From: Comamonas testosteroni TK102
GTDB lineage: Bacteria; Pseudomonadota; Gammaproteobacteria; Burkholderiales; Burkholderiaceae_C
Direction: 5' to 3'
Length of the DNA: 64,000 nt
NCBI RefSeq assembly: GCF_000739375.1
Contig: NZ_CP006704.1
Coordinates: 5,208,001-5,272,000, forward strand
Shown piece by piece: positions 19,328-28,077 of this stretch (positions are counted from its first letter, which is position 1; the number at the start of each line of letters is the position of its first letter). Under the pieces are notes generated by a model, which worked only from the letters and a program-made list of their open reading frames with translations, ran no database searches and had not been told where the DNA came from. A program made the position numbers and the translations under genes.

Positions 19328-20745
19328 GCGGCCTCCCCGCAGTTGCCCTGCTTGTTGTCTGCGCAGGCTTCAACGCTCTGCACCACTTGCTCCATCTTCA
19401 TGAACCGCGAACCCTTGACCAAAACGCTACCTACCTTGGGTAAAACTGCGCACACCGCCTGCTCAAGGGCGGCCATGCTATCAAAATGCCTAGCACCACT
19501 GCCGAAGGCAGAGGCCGCAAACGCGCTTTGCTCGCCCAGAGCAAAGACCTGGGCAATCCCGGACTGCCGCGCCAGTGCACCGGCTTCGGCATGGAACTGC
19601 GGGCCGTTGTCGCCGACCTCGCCCATATCGCCCAGCACCAGCAACTGCGGCGCAGGCAGCTCGGCGAGCACGGCAATGGCGGCGGCCACCGAATCGGGGT
19701 TGGCGTTGTAGCTGTCATCAACCACCGTGACGCCCTGGCCATTGACCTGCACGGCCAGCGCGCGCGAACGGCCGGTCACGGGCTCGAAGCCGGACAGTCC
19801 CTTCGCAATGGCCGCCAGAGACACACCGGCGGCATGGGCGCAGGCAGCCGCGGCCAGTGCGTTGCGCACGTTGTGGCGGCCGGCAATATGCAGCTGCACG
19901 GCTGCCACGCCTTGCGGCGTGTTCAGTGCAAAGCTCCAGGCGCCGTCGGCCCAGACCACATCGCTGGCAAAAACCTGGGCACCGGCAACGGCCTCGCCAA
20001 ACATCAGGCAGGAGCGGCCGGCGGCCAGCTCCGTCCACAGCGGGGTGTACGTATCGCCAGCGGGAAAGATGGCCACGCCGTCCCGGGGCAGAAAGCCCAG
20101 CACCGAGCCGTTTTCACGCGCCACGGCTTCCACCGTACCCATGAACTCCTGGTGTTCGCGCTGGGCATTGTTGACCAGGGCCACCGTGGGCTGGCCGATG
20201 GCGGCCAGCTCGGCAATCTCACCGGGGTGGTTCATGCCCATCTCCAGCACCGCAATACGATGCGCGCCCGTCATGCGCAGCAGGTTCAGCGGCATGCCGA
20301 TGGAGTTGTTGAAATTGCCGCGCGTGGCCAGCGCTGCCTCGCCCTGCGCGCCCACGTGCGCGCGCAGGACGGAGGCAATCATCTGCGTGACCGTGGTCTT
20401 GCCATTGCTGCCGGTCACGGCAATCAGCGGCAGATCGAACTGCGCACGCCAGGCCCGCGCCAGAGCACCCAGCGCCAGCAGGGTGTCCGGCACTTCGATG
20501 CCGGCCATGCCTGCGGTCCCCAGTCCGTGGCTGGCAACAGCAGCCACGGCACCTGCGGCCTGCGCCTGGGACAAAAAATCATGGGCGTCAAAACGCTCGC
20601 CCTTCAGTGCCACGAACAAGTCCCCGTCCTGCAGCGTGCGCGTATCGGTGTGCACGCGTGCCAGCTCCAGCTGGCCGTTGCCGACCAGGCGGGCTTGGGG
20701 GATATGCGTCTGGATCAGCTCCAGCGCTTTTGCCAGGGTCATCAT
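19318..20745 (-). CDS. murF: UDP-MurNAc-tripeptide--D-Ala-D-Ala ligase
   Basis: Adds D-Ala-D-Ala to complete the UDP-MurNAc-pentapeptide. It has 475 residues. Motifs are [20 protein letters not shown], the ATP loop [39 protein letters not shown], the late [15 protein letters not shown], and [11 protein letters not shown]. It has a 4-bp overlap with murE. Codons at 19476-19495 (ARHFDSMA) contain the palindromic core TGCTA-N10-TAGCA. This core is nearly the same as the intergenic palindrome at 6641-6660. Confidence 0.97.
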   Translation of the reverse strand: MMTLAKALELIQTHIPQARLVGNGQLELARVHTDTRTLQDGDLFVALKGERFDAHDFLSQAQAAGAVAAVASHGLGTAGMAGIEVPDTLLALGALARAWRAQFDLPLIAVTGSNGKTTVTQMIASVLRAHVGAQGEAALATRGNFNNSIGMPLNLLRMTGAHRIAVLEMGMNHPGEIAELAAIGQPTVALVNNAQREHQEFMGTVEAVARENGSVLGFLPRDGVAIFPAGDTYTPLWTELAAGRSCLMFGEAVAGAQVFASDVVWADGAWSFALNTPQGVAAVQLHIAGRHNVRNALAAAACAHAAGVSLAAIAKGLSGFEPVTGRSRALAVQVNGQGVTVVDDSYNANPDSVAAAIAVLAELPAPQLLVLGDMGEVGDNGPQFHAEAGALARQSGIAQVFALGEQSAFAASAFGSGARHFDSMAALEQAVCAVLPKVGSVLVKGSRFMKMEQVVQSVEACADNKQGNCGEAACC

Positions 20746-22247
20746 GACCGAATCTTTCCTTCGCGGGCTGCGAGCGCCTTGTGCGCCTCAGCCATGTCGG
20801 AGAACGGATGGCGCACGCCCTTCGTCTCCTGATAGTCCTCATGTCCCTTGCCGGCAATCAGCACCACATCGCGCGCATCGGCACGGGCAATGGCTTGGGC
20901 AATGGCCGCCGCGCGGTCGGCCTGAACATGCAATGTCTCGCCCGCCTGCATGCCGGCCAGAATCTGGTCGATGATGCTTTCGGGCACTTCACTGCGCGGG
21001 TTGTCGCTGGTGACGAAAACGCCGTCGGCATTCGCCTGGGCGGCCTGTCCCATCAACGGGCGCTTGCTGTTGTCCCTGTCACCGCCGCAGCCGAACACGC
21101 ACCACAGCTTGCCCTGGCGCTGCCGGGCGGCGGGCTGCAGGGCGCGCAAGGCCTTCTCCAGTGCATCGGGAGTATGGGCATAGTCCACGGCCACCAGAGG
21201 CTGGCCGGGCTTGACGATCTGCTGCATGCGACCGGGCACGGGTTCCAGATGGGCGCAGGCAGCCACAGCCTCTTCCAGCGTCAGGCCCAGGCAACGCAGG
21301 GCGGCCAGTACCCCGAGCAGGTTGGAGACGTTGTACTGACCGACCAGACGCGTATTCATGCGCAGGCTGTGCCCGGCTTCCAGCACGGTAAAGCTCAGAC
21401 CCTCGTCGCCCAGACCGATGTCCTTGGCCTGCAGGCGCGCCGGCCCCTGGATGGAGACACTCCACACATCCATTGCGCGGCCTTGCAGCCTGGCCCAGAG
21501 CCTGGCGCCGTGTGCGTCATCGATGTTGACCACGGCCGTCGGCAGGCCGGGCCAGTCGAACAGCTGGGCCTTGGCCTGCCAGTAGGCATCCATGCTGCCG
21601 TGGTAGTCCAGGTGGTCCTGCGTGAAATTGGTGAACAGCGCCACGCGAATCTTGCTGCCGTCCAGGCGGTGCTCGACGATGCCGATGGACGAAGCCTCGA
21701 TAGCGCAGGCCGCGAGGCCCTGGTCGGCGTAGCTGCGGAACGCACGCTGCAGCAGCACCGGATCCGGCGTGGTCATGCCCGTCGACTCCAATGCAGGCGG
21801 CACGCCCACACCCAGGGTGCCGACCAACGCACAACCGGTGCGCGTGTTCAACGTCACTTTCGAGAGCGCATGTGCCAGCCACCAGGCGGTGGTGGTCTTG
21901 CCATTGGTGCCGGTCACGGCCAGCACGTCGAGCTCGCCACTGGGATGCGCAAACCATTGGTCGGCAATCAGGCCCGTGGCGGCCTTCAGCCCCTTGAGCG
22001 CGGCAATGCGGTCGCCACTCAGATCAAAGGCCTGCAGGCCATCGGCCTCCACCAGCACGGCAGCGGCGCCCTGGGCCAGGGCCTGGCCCACATAGGCCCG
22101 GCCATCGGTGGCAGCACCGGGCCAGGCGACAAAGGCATCGCCGGCCTTGACCTTGCGGCTATCGGTCTGCAGCTCACCCTGCACGCGGCTGCGCAGCCAG
22201 GCGACGGCCTCGGCTGCATTGTTCAGGATTTGAATGGGGGTGCTCAT
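20742..22247 (-). CDS. murE: UDP-MurNAc-L-Ala-D-Glu--2,6-diaminopimelate ligase
   Basis: Adds the third amino acid to the peptidoglycan precursor. It has 501 residues. Motifs are DSRKVKAGDAFVAWPG, the ATP loop [28 protein letters not shown], and TSDNPRSEVPESIID. The DNPR sequence is the usual determinant for meso-diaminopimelate rather than lysine, as expected in a Gram-negative. The C-terminal GKGHEDYQETKGVRHPFSD is conserved. It has 4-bp overlaps with ftsI and murF. Confidence 0.98.
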   Translation of the reverse strand: MSTPIQILNNAAEAVAWLRSRVQGELQTDSRKVKAGDAFVAWPGAATDGRAYVGQALAQGAAAVLVEADGLQAFDLSGDRIAALKGLKAATGLIADQWFAHPSGELDVLAVTGTNGKTTTAWWLAHALSKVTLNTRTGCALVGTLGVGVPPALESTGMTTPDPVLLQRAFRSYADQGLAACAIEASSIGIVEHRLDGSKIRVALFTNFTQDHLDYHGSMDAYWQAKAQLFDWPGLPTAVVNIDDAHGARLWARLQGRAMDVWSVSIQGPARLQAKDIGLGDEGLSFTVLEAGHSLRMNTRLVGQYNVSNLLGVLAALRCLGLTLEEAVAACAHLEPVPGRMQQIVKPGQPLVAVDYAHTPDALEKALRALQPAARQRQGKLWCVFGCGGDRDNSKRPLMGQAAQANADGVFVTSDNPRSEVPESIIDQILAGMQAGETLHVQADRAAAIAQAIARADARDVVLIAGKGHEDYQETKGVRHPFSDMAEAHKALAAREGKIRS

Positions 22248-23992
22248 AGCACAGGCTCCTCAGCGGGTGCAGCCACGATCTGAGGCTTGACTTCCTTGTC
22301 GGGCTGAACGCCCATGAAACGCAATGTCTGCTGGACCACGTCCGCAAACACGGGACCGGCCACCGTGCCGCCGTAGTAGGAACCGGCCGTAGGCTCGTCC
22401 ACCATCACGGCCACGATAATGCGCGGCTTGTCGATGGGGGCGATGCCCGTGAACCAGGCACGGTACTTGCCCGCGGCATAGCTCTTGCCCACCTGCTTGC
22501 GGGCAGTGCCCGATTTGCCGCCGATGGTGTAGCCCTCGGCCTGGGCCTTCTGGCCGGTACCGCCAGGGCCTGCAGCCATGCGCAGCATGTGCAGCACCGC
22601 CTCGGCGTTTTCCTTGGAGATCACGCGCACTCCCACGGGAGGCTCGGTCGTTTTCAGAATCGTCGAGGGAATGACATTGCCCTCGTTGGAGAACACGGTA
22701 TAGGAGCGCGCCATCTGGAACAACGAGGCCGACAGGCCATAGCCATAGGACATGGTGGCCTGCTCGATGGGCTTCCAGGTCTTCCAGGCACGCAGACGCC
22801 CCGAGACCGCGCCCGGAAACTGAATCTGCGGCTTCTGGCCAAAGCCCAGAGCGCTGAAGTACTCCCACATCTCCTGGGGCGACAGCCTTTGCGCGACCTT
22901 GGTTGCACCCACGTTGCTGGACTTCTGGATCACGCCCTCCACCGTCAGCGCGCCGTAGTTGTGCGTGTCGGTGATGGTGGAACCCGTCACCGTATAGCGG
23001 CCGGGTGAGGTATCGATGATGGTGGACGGCTTGACGCGCCTGAGCTCCAGTGCCGTGGCAATGGTGATGGGCTTCATGGTCGAGCCAGGCTCGAAGGTGT
23101 CGGTCAGCGCGCGATTGCGCAGCTGCTCGCCCGTCAGGTTCTTGCGGTGGCCGGGGTCATAGCTGGGATAGTTCGCCAGGGCCAGCAGCTCGCCGGTGTG
23201 CGCATCCATCACCACGACGCTGCCGGCCTTGGCTTTTTGCGACTCCACCTGCTGCTTGAGCTTCTGGTAGGCGTAGTACTGCACCTTGCTGTCGATGGAC
23301 AGCTGAATGTCCTGGCCATCCTGGGGCGGCACCTCCTCGCCCACGCCTTCGACCACACGGCCCAGGCGGTCCTTGATCACGCGACGCGAACCGGGCCGCC
23401 CCGCCAGTTCCTTGTCAAAGGCCAGCTCCATGCCTTCCTGACCATGGTCTTCCACATTGGTGAAGCCCACGATATGCGCAGCCGACTCTCCTTCGGGATA
23501 CTGGCGCTTGTATTCCTTGCGGTTGTAGATGCCCTTGATATTGAGCGCCACGATCTTCTGGCCCACGTCCCAGTCCAGCTGACGCTTGACCCAGACGAAG
23601 GTCTTGTCCTCGACATCCAGCTTCTCCATCAGGGAGCGCAGCGGCATGTCCATGAGACGCGCCACCTCCTTGAGCTTTTGCTGCACGTCGGGATCCTTCA
23701 GATCCACATCTTCCGGAATGGCCCAGATGCTGGCCGCCGGCACGCTGGATGCCAGGATCAGGCCGTTGCGATCCAGCAAACGGCCACGGTTGGCCGGCAG
23801 CTCCAGGGTACGCGCAAAGCGCACCAGACCCTGGCGCTTGAAGAAGTCGTTGCCGAACACCTGCACATAGGCGGCACGCGCGCCCAGGCCCACAAAGCCC
23901 AGCGCCAGCGCAGCCACGATGAACTTGCTGCGCCACAGCGGCGTCTTGGAGGCCAGCAGTGGACTGGTGGTGTAGAGCACGCTGCGTGTCAT
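22244..23992 (-). CDS. ftsI: Septal peptidoglycan transpeptidase (PBP3)
   Basis: Class B penicillin-binding protein that cross-links septal peptidoglycan with FtsW. It has 582 residues: a short cytoplasmic start, one membrane helix (about 24-43, FIVAALALGFVGLGARAAYVQ), the pedestal domain from RTLELPANRGRLLDRNG, then the transpeptidase domain. Active-site motifs are the Ser-x-x-Lys in FEPGSTMKPITIA, Ser-x-Asn in QKSSNVGATKV and Lys-Ser-Gly in GGKSGTARK. It has 4-bp overlaps with ftsL and murE. Confidence 0.98.
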   Translation of the reverse strand: MTRSVLYTTSPLLASKTPLWRSKFIVAALALGFVGLGARAAYVQVFGNDFFKRQGLVRFARTLELPANRGRLLDRNGLILASSVPAASIWAIPEDVDLKDPDVQQKLKEVARLMDMPLRSLMEKLDVEDKTFVWVKRQLDWDVGQKIVALNIKGIYNRKEYKRQYPEGESAAHIVGFTNVEDHGQEGMELAFDKELAGRPGSRRVIKDRLGRVVEGVGEEVPPQDGQDIQLSIDSKVQYYAYQKLKQQVESQKAKAGSVVVMDAHTGELLALANYPSYDPGHRKNLTGEQLRNRALTDTFEPGSTMKPITIATALELRRVKPSTIIDTSPGRYTVTGSTITDTHNYGALTVEGVIQKSSNVGATKVAQRLSPQEMWEYFSALGFGQKPQIQFPGAVSGRLRAWKTWKPIEQATMSYGYGLSASLFQMARSYTVFSNEGNVIPSTILKTTEPPVGVRVISKENAEAVLHMLRMAAGPGGTGQKAQAEGYTIGGKSGTARKQVGKSYAAGKYRAWFTGIAPIDKPRIIVAVMVDEPTAGSYYGGTVAGPVFADVVQQTLRFMGVQPDKEVKPQIVAAPAEEPVL

Positions 23993-24270
23993 CGCGCCGC
24001 TCCCGCAGCAGATTCCTGCACATACTGGGTGATCGCGGGCGAAGCGGGCTTCATCTGCAGCTTTTCGCGCGCCAAGGTCTCGATGCGCTGAGGCGTGGCC
24101 TGAGCACGCTTTTCCACCTGCAGGCGCAGTTGGTCGGTCGCCAGACGACGCGCCTCTGCCTCGGCGCGGTCCAGCTCGGTGAACAGGCGACGCGACTCAT
24201 ACTGGGTATGCACCAGAAAAATGGCGCTGGTCATGACCGCCAGCAGCAGCAGCAGGTTTATGCGCAGCAT
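23989..24270 (-). CDS. ftsL: Cell division protein FtsL
   Basis: Small bitopic divisome protein that activates FtsWI in complex with FtsB and FtsQ. It has 93 residues: an N-terminal helix (LLLLLAVMTSAIFLVHTQY) followed by a periplasmic coiled coil (RRLFTELDRAEAEARRLATDQLRLQVEKRAQ). GGGAGG precedes the ATG. It sits in the canonical place between rsmH and ftsI and overlaps ftsI by 4 bp. Identity rests on position and architecture, because sequence conservation in this family is low. Confidence 0.92.
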   Translation of the reverse strand: MLRINLLLLLAVMTSAIFLVHTQYESRRLFTELDRAEAEARRLATDQLRLQVEKRAQATPQRIETLAREKLQMKPASPAITQYVQESAAGAAR

Positions 24271-24313
24271 GGCAGCCCTCCCGCAGCCATGCTCGAGGCG
24301 GCATGGCGATGCA

Positions 24314-25243
24314 TCATGCAGGCACCTCGGTGCGCTCGGCGACGCGCATCACAGCAGAGCGCGAGCGCGGATTGGCAGCCACCTCGGCAGCACTGGGCTT
24401 GATGCGCTCCAGCGCCTTCAGCCGCATCGGTGTAGGGGGAGCAAACGGCGCACGGCGGTCGTAGACTTCCTTGGAATGCTTGGCAATGAACTGCTTGACG
24501 ATGCGATCTTCCAGCGAGTGGAAGCTGATCACGGCCAAGCGTCCGCCTGGCGCCAGCACGCGCAGACTGGCTTCTAGCGCCTGCTCAAGCTCCTGAAGTT
24601 CGGCATTGATGAAAATCCGAAGAGCCTGGAAGGTCCGTGTTGCCGGGTTCTGCCCAGCCTCGCGGGTCTTGACCGCGCCAGCCACGAGTTGGGCCAGCTC
24701 GGCAGTGGTGCGTAATGGGCCCTGGCTTTCGCGCCTAGCAACAATCGCCTTTGCAATGGGGCCAGCAAACCGTTCTTCGCCGTAGTCACGTATCACCTCC
24801 GCAATCTGCTGCACTTCCGCGTCTTCAAGCCACTCGGCAACGCTTTGACCACGCGTGGTGTCCATGCGCATGTCGAGGGGGCCATCAAAGCGGAAGCTGA
24901 AGCCCCGGTCCGGGTTGTCGATCTGGGGCGAGCTCACGCCCAGGTCCATCAACACCCCTTGCACACTGCCTTCGGGCAGCTCGCTCAGATGGCGAAATCC
25001 TTCATGCCGAATCGAAAAACGCGCATCGGTGATGCGCGCCGCCTCAGCAATTGCGTCCGGGTCTTTGTCGAACGCAATCAGACGCCCGTCCGGCCCCAGC
25101 CTTCGCAAAATGAGCCGAGAATGACCGCCCCGACCGAACGTCGCATCGACCCACTGGCCGGCAGGCGGCTCAGCGGCACCACCCAGCAGGGCGTCCACTG
25201 CCTCGTCCAGCAAGACGGTGATATGTTGCAACGGCTGATTCAC
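24314..25243 (-). CDS. rsmH: 16S rRNA (cytosine1402-N4)-methyltransferase
   Basis: SAM-dependent methyltransferase (MraW) that modifies C1402 of 16S rRNA in the P-site. It has 309 residues. Motifs are [13 protein letters not shown], the SAM loop [56 protein letters not shown] (seen as three adjacent blocks), and [15 protein letters not shown]. The GTG at 25243 is preferred because the AGGA ribosome site stands 7 nt before it. A GTG at 25249 would be only 1 nt from that site. Confidence 0.96.
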   Translation of the reverse strand: MNQPLQHITVLLDEAVDALLGGAAEPPAGQWVDATFGRGGHSRLILRRLGPDGRLIAFDKDPDAIAEAARITDARFSIRHEGFRHLSELPEGSVQGVLMDLGVSSPQIDNPDRGFSFRFDGPLDMRMDTTRGQSVAEWLEDAEVQQIAEVIRDYGEERFAGPIAKAIVARRESQGPLRTTAELAQLVAGAVKTREAGQNPATRTFQALRIFINAELQELEQALEASLRVLAPGGRLAVISFHSLEDRIVKQFIAKHSKEVYDRRAPFAPPTPMRLKALERIKPSAAEVAANPRSRSAVMRVAERTEVPA

Positions 25244-25252
25244 AAGCACTTC

Positions 25253-25681
25253 CTACAAAACAAAATCCTGGAAAGCCGCCGGCATCGGTTGCTGGCGCGC
25301 TTCCGCTTCGCGCATTTCATAAGTGGCCTTGTCCCAGACCTCGAAATGCGCCCCCATGCCCAGCATCAAGACCTCTTTGGTCAGACCTGTGGCCTCACGC
25401 AACTCGGGCGAAATCAGCAGCCGACCGGTTGCATCCATCTCCGCATCCATGGCATTGCCCAGAAAAATCCGCTTCCACCACTGAGCCGTAATGGGCAGTT
25501 GCGCGACACGCTCGCGAAACTGCAGCCACTCGGGGCGCGGAAACAGCAACAGACAGCCATCGGGATGCTTGGTGAAAGTGACCTGCCCCTCAGCCAAGGA
25601 CAAAAGGGCGTCACGATGCCGGGTCGGCACTGAAAGCCGCCCCTTTCCATCGAGATTCAGCGAAGACGCCCCTTGAAACAC
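25253..25681 (-). CDS. mraZ: Transcriptional regulator MraZ
   Basis: First gene of the dcw cluster. MraZ is a double AbrB-like-fold protein that binds its own promoter and, in E. coli, represses the cluster. It has 142 residues. The two repeats each carry the DxxGR-type motif: [16 protein letters not shown] (about 9-24) and [19 protein letters not shown] (about 84-102). The start is GTG, with GGAG 9 nt upstream. The upstream AGTG boxes (25745-25771) are the expected binding sites. Confidence 0.96.
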   Translation of the reverse strand: MFQGASSLNLDGKGRLSVPTRHRDALLSLAEGQVTFTKHPDGCLLLFPRPEWLQFRERVAQLPITAQWWKRIFLGNAMDAEMDATGRLLISPELREATGLTKEVLMLGMGAHFEVWDKATYEMREAEARQQPMPAAFQDFVL

Positions 25682-25744
25682 GGCTGGTTACTCCGGTCAT
25701 CTGGAGCCACTCACTCCCCAGAAATAGGGCGCGAGGGCAGCTTT

Positions 25745-25797
25745 CACCACTTAATTGCACTTTTTTGCACTGTAGCAGCAATTTCAGGTGATTCCAA
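25745..25797 (-). promoter_or_regulatory. dcw-cluster promoter with three MraZ-type boxes
   Basis: Read on the minus strand, TTGGAA (25792-25797), a 17-nt spacer and TACAGT (25769-25774) form a plausible sigma-70 promoter. From the -10 onwards come three AGTG boxes at exact 10-bp steps (plus-strand CACT at 25768, 25758 and 25748), with the sequences AGTGCAAAAA, AGTGCAATTA and AGTGGTGAAA. MraZ is known to bind short direct repeats with 10-bp period (TGGGN in E. coli, AAAGTG-type in mollicutes). Further AAGTGC motifs lie upstream at 25831-25836 and 25884-25889. Boxes over the start site suggest repression. Confidence 0.6.
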
Positions 25798-25994
25798 ACC
25801 CGAAGGAACAATTATTTGCAATGAAATCAAGCACTTAGAGAGAAAAAGAAAAGCCTTATTCCGAAAATACCTTTCCTTTACAAGCACTTAGCAAAGTCAA
25901 TGCAAGTGGACTCTCATTAGGTGGCGTCAATTGCAACCATTCAATTCAATGGAAAGAACTGATTGAAGTCTCGACCTTCTCCTACAAATGCAAA
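25798..25994. other. AT-rich intergenic stretch between the dcw promoter and hslU
   Basis: About 200 bp, clearly richer in A and T than its surroundings. It has no reading frame I would defend. It contains two copies of CAAGCACTTAG (25828-25838 and 25881-25891), 53 bp apart. Each includes the complement of an AAGTGC box like those in the mraZ operator. It may hold upstream promoter or regulator sites for the dcw cluster. Confidence 0.4.
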
Positions 25995-26014
25995 CTGCCC
26001 GCACAGGCGGGCAG
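25985..26014 (-). terminator. Likely rho-independent terminator of hslVU
   Basis: Perfect 8-bp stem CTGCCCGC (25995-26002) and GCGGGCAG (26007-26014) with a 4-nt loop. On the minus strand it is followed by TTTGCATTTG, a moderate T-rich tract. It lies 23 bp after the hslU stop. Confidence 0.6.
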
Positions 26015-26036
26015 CTGGTTTCAAGCGCTGCGCTCC

Positions 26037-27356
26037 TCAAAGAATGAAGCGCGACAGATCCTCATCCTTGCTCAGCACCTGCAGGCGCTGATCGACATAG
26101 GCCGCATCGATGACCACGGTCTGGCCCGAAAGCTTGGCCGCATCGAAGCTGACTTCGTCAAGCAGACGCTCCATCACGGTCGACAGGCGCCGCGCACCGA
26201 TGTTCTCGGTACTCTCGTTGACGTCAAAGGCAATCGTCGCCAGACGCGTAATGCCCTCGGGCTTGAACTCCAGGGTCACGCCTTCGGTCGCCAGCAGCGC
26301 CTGGTATTGCTTGACCAGGGAGGCGTGAGTCTGCATGAGAATCGCCTCGAAGTCCTGAACCGACAGAGATTCCAGTTCCACGCGAATGGGAAAGCGTCCC
26401 TGCAGCTCGGGAATCAGGTCGCTGGGCTTGGACAGATGGAAAGCGCCCGAAGCGATGAACAGAATGTGGTCTGTCTTGACCACCCCGTACTTGGTCGAGA
26501 CGCTGGTGCCCTCGACCAGCGGCAGCAGGTCGCGCTGCACGCCCTGGCGCGAGACGTCGGAGCCGCTGGTTTCCTGGCGCGTCGCCACCTTGTCGATTTC
26601 ATCGATGAAGACGATGCCGTTTTGCTCGGCATTGGCGATGGCACGGGTCTTGACGTCTTCCTCGTTGACCATCTTGGCCGCCTCCTCATCGGTCAGCAGC
26701 TTCAAGGCCTCGGCGATCTTGAGCTTGCGCGTCTTGCGCTTTTCCTGGCCCATATGGCTGAACATGCCGCGCAACTGCTCGGCCATCTCCTCCATGCCCT
26801 GGGGTCCCATGATCTGAACCTGGGGCATCTGCTCGGCGATGTCGATCTCGATTTCCTTGTCGTCAAGCTGACCTTCGCGCAGCTTCTTGCGGAAAACCTG
26901 GCGCGCCGTGTTGTCGGCCGGCACTTCGCCGGTGCGGGCCTGCGGGATCAGCACATCGAGAATGCGCTCCTCGGCGGCATCCTCAGCGCGGGCACGCATC
27001 TTCTTCATGTCCGACTCGCGCGTCTGCTTGACGGCAACCTCGGCCAGATCACGGATGATCGCGTCCACATCCTTGCCCACATAGCCCACCTCGGTGAACT
27101 TGGTTGCTTCGACCTTGATGAAGGGCGCATCGGCGAGCTTTGCAAGGCGGCGGGCGATCTCCGTCTTGCCGACGCCCGTGGGGCCGATCATCAGAATGTT
27201 CTTGGGCGTGATTTCCTGGCGCAGGCCCTCGGGCACCTGCTGGCGGCGCCAGCGATTGCGCAAGGCAATCGACACCGCGCGCTTGGCACCGTGCTGGCCG
27301 ACGATGTGCTTGTCCAGCTCGGAGACGATCTCCTGGGGAGTCATGGCAGAAGACAT
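26037..27356 (-). CDS. hslU: ATP-dependent protease ATPase subunit HslU (ClpY)
   Basis: AAA+ unfoldase that feeds substrates to the HslV peptidase. It has 439 residues. It starts with [23 protein letters not shown]. Walker A is [15 protein letters not shown]. The inserted I-domain is about 110-240. Walker B is [12 protein letters not shown], and sensor 2 lies in [15 protein letters not shown]. It follows hslV by 77 bp, a gap with part of an interspersed palindrome (CTATC-N6-GATAG, 27409-27424). A second ATG at 27344 is possible. Confidence 0.97.
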   Translation of the reverse strand: MSSAMTPQEIVSELDKHIVGQHGAKRAVSIALRNRWRRQQVPEGLRQEITPKNILMIGPTGVGKTEIARRLAKLADAPFIKVEATKFTEVGYVGKDVDAIIRDLAEVAVKQTRESDMKKMRARAEDAAEERILDVLIPQARTGEVPADNTARQVFRKKLREGQLDDKEIEIDIAEQMPQVQIMGPQGMEEMAEQLRGMFSHMGQEKRKTRKLKIAEALKLLTDEEAAKMVNEEDVKTRAIANAEQNGIVFIDEIDKVATRQETSGSDVSRQGVQRDLLPLVEGTSVSTKYGVVKTDHILFIASGAFHLSKPSDLIPELQGRFPIRVELESLSVQDFEAILMQTHASLVKQYQALLATEGVTLEFKPEGITRLATIAFDVNESTENIGARRLSTVMERLLDEVSFDAAKLSGQTVVIDAAYVDQRLQVLSKDEDLSRFIL

Positions 27357-27433
27357 GTGAATTCTCAGTCAAATATGCCTCTAGCGCCCATCCATAAAGC
27401 GCCAGCAGCTATCAATTCGGATAGTCGAGGTGC

Positions 27434-27979
27434 TTACAGCGTCTCGATCGTGTGATTCATATTGGTGTAGATGCACAGCTCGCCGGCAATCGCCAGGGAT
27501 TTGCGCACCACATCCTCAGCCGACAGCTCGGTATTGTTCAGCAAGGCCTTGGCGGCGGAATGCGCATAGGCACCGCCGGAGCCGATGGCCACGATGCCCT
27601 GCTCGGGCTCCAGAACGTCGCCATTGCCGGTGATGATGAGCGAGGTCGTTGCATCGGCAACTGCCAGCATGGCTTCGAGCTTGCGCAGCACACGGTCGGT
27701 ACGCCACTCCTTGGTCAGCTCGATCGCGGCGCGGGTCAGATTGCCCTGGTGCTTTTCCAGCTTGGCCTCGAAGCGCTCGAACAGCGTGAAGGCATCTGCG
27801 GTGGCCCCCGCAAAACCCGCCAGCACCTTGCCGTGATAGAGCTTGCGCACCTTGCGCGCCGTGCCCTTGATGACGATGTTGCCCAATGTGACCTGACCAT
27901 CACCGCCGATGGCGACTTGCACGCCCTCGGGAGTCTGGCGGCGCACGCTCAAAATGGTGGTGCCGTGAAACTGTTCCAT
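27434..27979 (-). CDS. hslV: ATP-dependent protease peptidase subunit HslV (ClpQ)
   Basis: Proteasome-beta-like threonine peptidase. It has 181 residues from [14 protein letters not shown]; removal of the first six exposes the catalytic Thr of [34 protein letters not shown] and [21 protein letters not shown] are conserved. The frame is open upstream, but the MEQFHGTT start is typical of betaproteobacterial HslV. There is no clear ribosome site. A sigma-32-like promoter ends 7 nt before this ATG. Confidence 0.96.
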   Translation of the reverse strand: MEQFHGTTILSVRRQTPEGVQVAIGGDGQVTLGNIVIKGTARKVRKLYHGKVLAGFAGATADAFTLFERFEAKLEKHQGNLTRAAIELTKEWRTDRVLRKLEAMLAVADATTSLIITGNGDVLEPEQGIVAIGSGGAYAHSAAKALLNNTELSAEDVVRKSLAIAGELCIYTNMNHTIETL

Positions 27980-27986
27980 CCGCCGC

Positions 27987-28015
27987 AGATGGGGGCTGCC
28001 TGCGGCAACCTCAAG
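27987..28015 (-). promoter_or_regulatory. Possible sigma-32 heat-shock promoter of hslVU
   Basis: On the minus strand CTTGAG (28010-28015) and CCCCATCT (27987-27994) are separated by 15 nt. This is close to the heat-shock consensus CTTGAAA-N14-CCCCATNT. hslVU is a classic heat-shock operon. The -10 lies only 7 nt before the hslV ATG, so a transcript from here would be almost leaderless. That is unusual and lowers the confidence. Confidence 0.4.
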
Positions 28016-28077
28016 AGCGTCAGCAAAAGAAATTGCAGGCGCGCAAGCACGGAGCGCTGCAAGGCGGCTCAAGCCGA

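Noticed and set aside
25989..26020. Terminator shared by the dcw promoter region and hslU
   Set aside because: The stem is symmetric, but the only T-rich tail is on the minus strand, so it was assigned to hslVU only.
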